In this document: in pieces, positions 5,888 through 6,913 of the stretch
Position numbering within the stretch: the stretch's first letter is position 1
Layout: each line of letters begins with the position of its first letter
NCBI GenBank assembly: GCA_019240175.1
Contig: JAFAYS010000144.1
Coordinates: 1 to 6,913 of the forward strand
DNA from: Chloroflexota bacterium
GTDB lineage: Bacteria; Chloroflexota; Chloroflexia; Chloroflexales; Kallotenuaceae
DNA length: 6,913 bases
Direction: 5' to 3'
Notes under the pieces: model-generated
Told to the model about the DNA's origin: nothing
Seen by the model: the letters and a program-made list of their open reading frames with translations, nothing else
Database searches by the model: none
Position numbers and translations under genes: made by a program

Positions 5888-5938
5888 TCGTATGCAGAGC
5901 AGGATACGACTCGTACTCTACGATGATTCGTAGTACGA
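5888..5938. promoter_or_regulatory. Cluster of six TACGA/TCGTA half-sites upstream of the XRE-type regulator
   Basis: TCGTA occurs at 5888-5892, 5911-5915 and 5928-5932, and TACGA at 5905-5909, 5919-5923 and 5934-5938. Pairs form symmetric sites: TACGA-C-TCGTA at 5905-5915 and TACGA-TGAT-TCGTA at 5919-5932. The region 5911-5938 can also fold as an 11-bp stem with a 2-nt bulge and TGAT loop. All lie between the promoter pair and the regulator start, as expected for autoregulation by a dimeric XRE protein. The protein that binds is inferred. Confidence 0.5.
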
Positions 5939-5961
5939 TTCTTCAGGACAGCGAGGCAGAT

Positions 5962-6870
5962 ATGAGCTTTACTCCGCTGGTTGGATCATTTGGTCAATGG
6001 CTGAAGCGCCACCGCGAAACAAACCTGGATATGACACAGGCTGCACTGGCCAACGCGGTACACTGCTCGATCGCGACGATTCAAAGCTATGAGCAAGGCC
6101 GCGTCGCGCCGAGCAAGGATGCCGCCCAACGCATCGCGGAGTATATCGCGTATCCAAACGTCGAGGAGTTTGTGCGCTTTGCGCGGCAAAACCGCTACTA
6201 CGGCCACTCGACGCAAGCGCAGATCAATAGCCATGGGCCAGAGCCAGCGCTGTCGTCGCCGCTAGCCATTCCCGCCGAGCAGTGGCCGATCGCGCTGGCG
6301 GAGCGCTTCAAGAACAACGATCAGCGCTGGGGACTCGGCGTAAAAGATGATGGCGTCGGCATGGTCCACCGCATGATCGCCAACGGTGCCTACATCCTGA
6401 CGCTGATTCCACGCTCCGCGCGCGGCTGCTTTCTGGCCGGCGACTCAATTATCACAGCGCCGCCCACGTTTTATCTGACCGTCGAGGTCGAGCGCATCGA
6501 AGGCCCGGCGAGCAGCAGCGGCGGGATTGCCTTTGAAGAGCTGCATGATCATCATCTCGCGCTGTTTCATGCCCGCAACGAGGCCCAGCAATTCGCCGTG
6601 TGGCAGTTTCACCACCGCAGCGCCAAGGTCCGCGAGATCATGCCGTGGCAGCAGCGCGCCGACCTGATTCAGCCACGAGGCATGAACAAGTTTGGCGTGC
6701 TGGCGGAGGGCGAGCAATTCACCTTCTTCCTCAACAACGTCGCGATCGGCAGCCGGCAGATCACGCGCACACCGGGAGCGCGGCTGGATCTCACAATCGG
6801 CGGCCTGCACATCAACGAGCGCATCGTCTACACATACCGGAACTTTTTCTTACGCACACCGCCCATGTAG
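5962..6870 (+). CDS. XRE-type helix-turn-helix regulator fused to a concanavalin A-like beta-sandwich
   Basis: This 302-residue protein has no signal peptide or membrane segment, so it should act in the cytosol. Residues 9-65 are a Cro/C1-type helix-turn-helix: FGQWLKRHRE, then MTQAALANAVHCSIATIQSYE, the recognition region, and QGRVAPS. After a linker (about 70-103) the rest, about 105-302, is rich in beta-strands. Its pattern, FYLTVEVERIEGP at 170-182, a GGIAFEE strand, the GMNKFGVLAEGEQFTFFLNN stretch, and a closing YRNFFLRTP, is that of the LamG/DUF1080-like concanavalin A fold, which often binds sugars or polymers. I infer a one-component sensor: ligand on the sandwich, DNA on the N-terminus. 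The start at 5962 is chosen for GAGG at 5953-5956; an ATG at 5923 has no Shine-Dalgarno and lies inside a palindrome. It is divergent from the protease. The helix-turn-helix is certain, the fold assignment of the C-terminal part is probable, and the ligand is unknown. Confidence 0.85.
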   Translation: MSFTPLVGSFGQWLKRHRETNLDMTQAALANAVHCSIATIQSYEQGRVAPSKDAAQRIAEYIAYPNVEEFVRFARQNRYYGHSTQAQINSHGPEPALSSPLAIPAEQWPIALAERFKNNDQRWGLGVKDDGVGMVHRMIANGAYILTLIPRSARGCFLAGDSIITAPPTFYLTVEVERIEGPASSSGGIAFEELHDHHLALFHARNEAQQFAVWQFHHRSAKVREIMPWQQRADLIQPRGMNKFGVLAEGEQFTFFLNNVAIGSRQITRTPGARLDLTIGGLHINERIVYTYRNFFLRTPPM

Positions 6871-6913
6871 CTAGGCAGGGCTCCGTCAAAGTCCGGCATG
6901 CGGGAAGCCGAGT
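6871..6913. other. Right-edge intergenic tail
   Basis: The last 43 bases follow the XRE/ConA-like stop codon and hold no gene start, clear terminator or complete repeat. There is too little sequence to say what lies beyond. Confidence 0.5.

Noticed and set aside
5923..5961. Upstream ATG for the XRE/ConA-like regulator
   Set aside because: It has no Shine-Dalgarno and lies within the TACGA/TCGTA palindrome; the ATG at 5962 is better placed and leaves the helix-turn-helix intact.
6880..6913. Resemblance of the right-edge text (CCGGCATGCGGGAAGCCG) to stems near the end of group II introns
   Set aside because: Only a few bases match and the window ends; no reverse transcriptase or domain V can be seen.

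Overview
The window is GC-rich bacterial chromosomal DNA from a free-living heterotroph. The gene content suggests Chloroflexota (class Chloroflexia or a relative): a STAND-type ATPase/TPR/LuxR regulator of the COG3903 style, a ROK sugar repressor, a helix-turn-helix protein fused to a lectin-like beta-sandwich, and short GC-rich palindromic repeats between genes. This placement rests on family knowledge and general style, not on a marker gene, so it is moderately sure at best. GATC is strikingly frequent, at about 90 copies by eye against roughly 25 expected.

Layout. (1) 1-1122, minus strand: a ROK-family repressor whose C-terminus runs off the left edge. A perfect 17-bp palindromic operator lies about 100 bp upstream of its start (1221-1237). 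(2) 1123-1627: a 505-bp intergenic region holding that operator, an AT-rich patch, a heptad-based purine/pyrimidine inverted repeat (1419-1518), and a good sigma70-like promoter (1536-1564). (3) 1628-4135, plus strand: an 835-residue regulator with an NB-ARC-like ATPase, five regular TPRs and a C-terminal LuxR helix-turn-helix. (4) 4136-4329: two repeat elements, one half of a 44-bp dispersed repeat pair and one 48-bp double-hairpin palindrome. (5) 4330-4665, minus strand: a 111-residue Imm51-type immunity protein with no toxin in view. (6) 4832-5776, minus strand: a secreted glutamyl endopeptidase precursor (V8/BL-GSE type) with signal peptide, propeptide and a 214-residue mature enzyme. (7) 5777-5961: a 185-bp divergent control region with overlapping promoters, a 24-bp inverted repeat at the predicted protease transcription start, and six TACGA/TCGTA half-sites. 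(8) 5962-6870, plus strand: an XRE-type DNA-binding domain fused to a concanavalin A-like beta-sandwich.

How the parts may work together. The most interesting unit is the pair at 4832-6870: a secreted protease transcribed divergently from a one-component regulator that appears to sense a ligand through a lectin-like domain. Their shared intergenic region is packed with symmetric DNA sites. I infer that the XRE/ConA-like protein regulates itself and the protease, perhaps in response to a glycan or other polymer product. The ROK and LuxR-type genes are separate regulators whose targets lie outside the window or cannot be told from it. No rRNA, tRNA, CRISPR array, transposase or phage gene was found.
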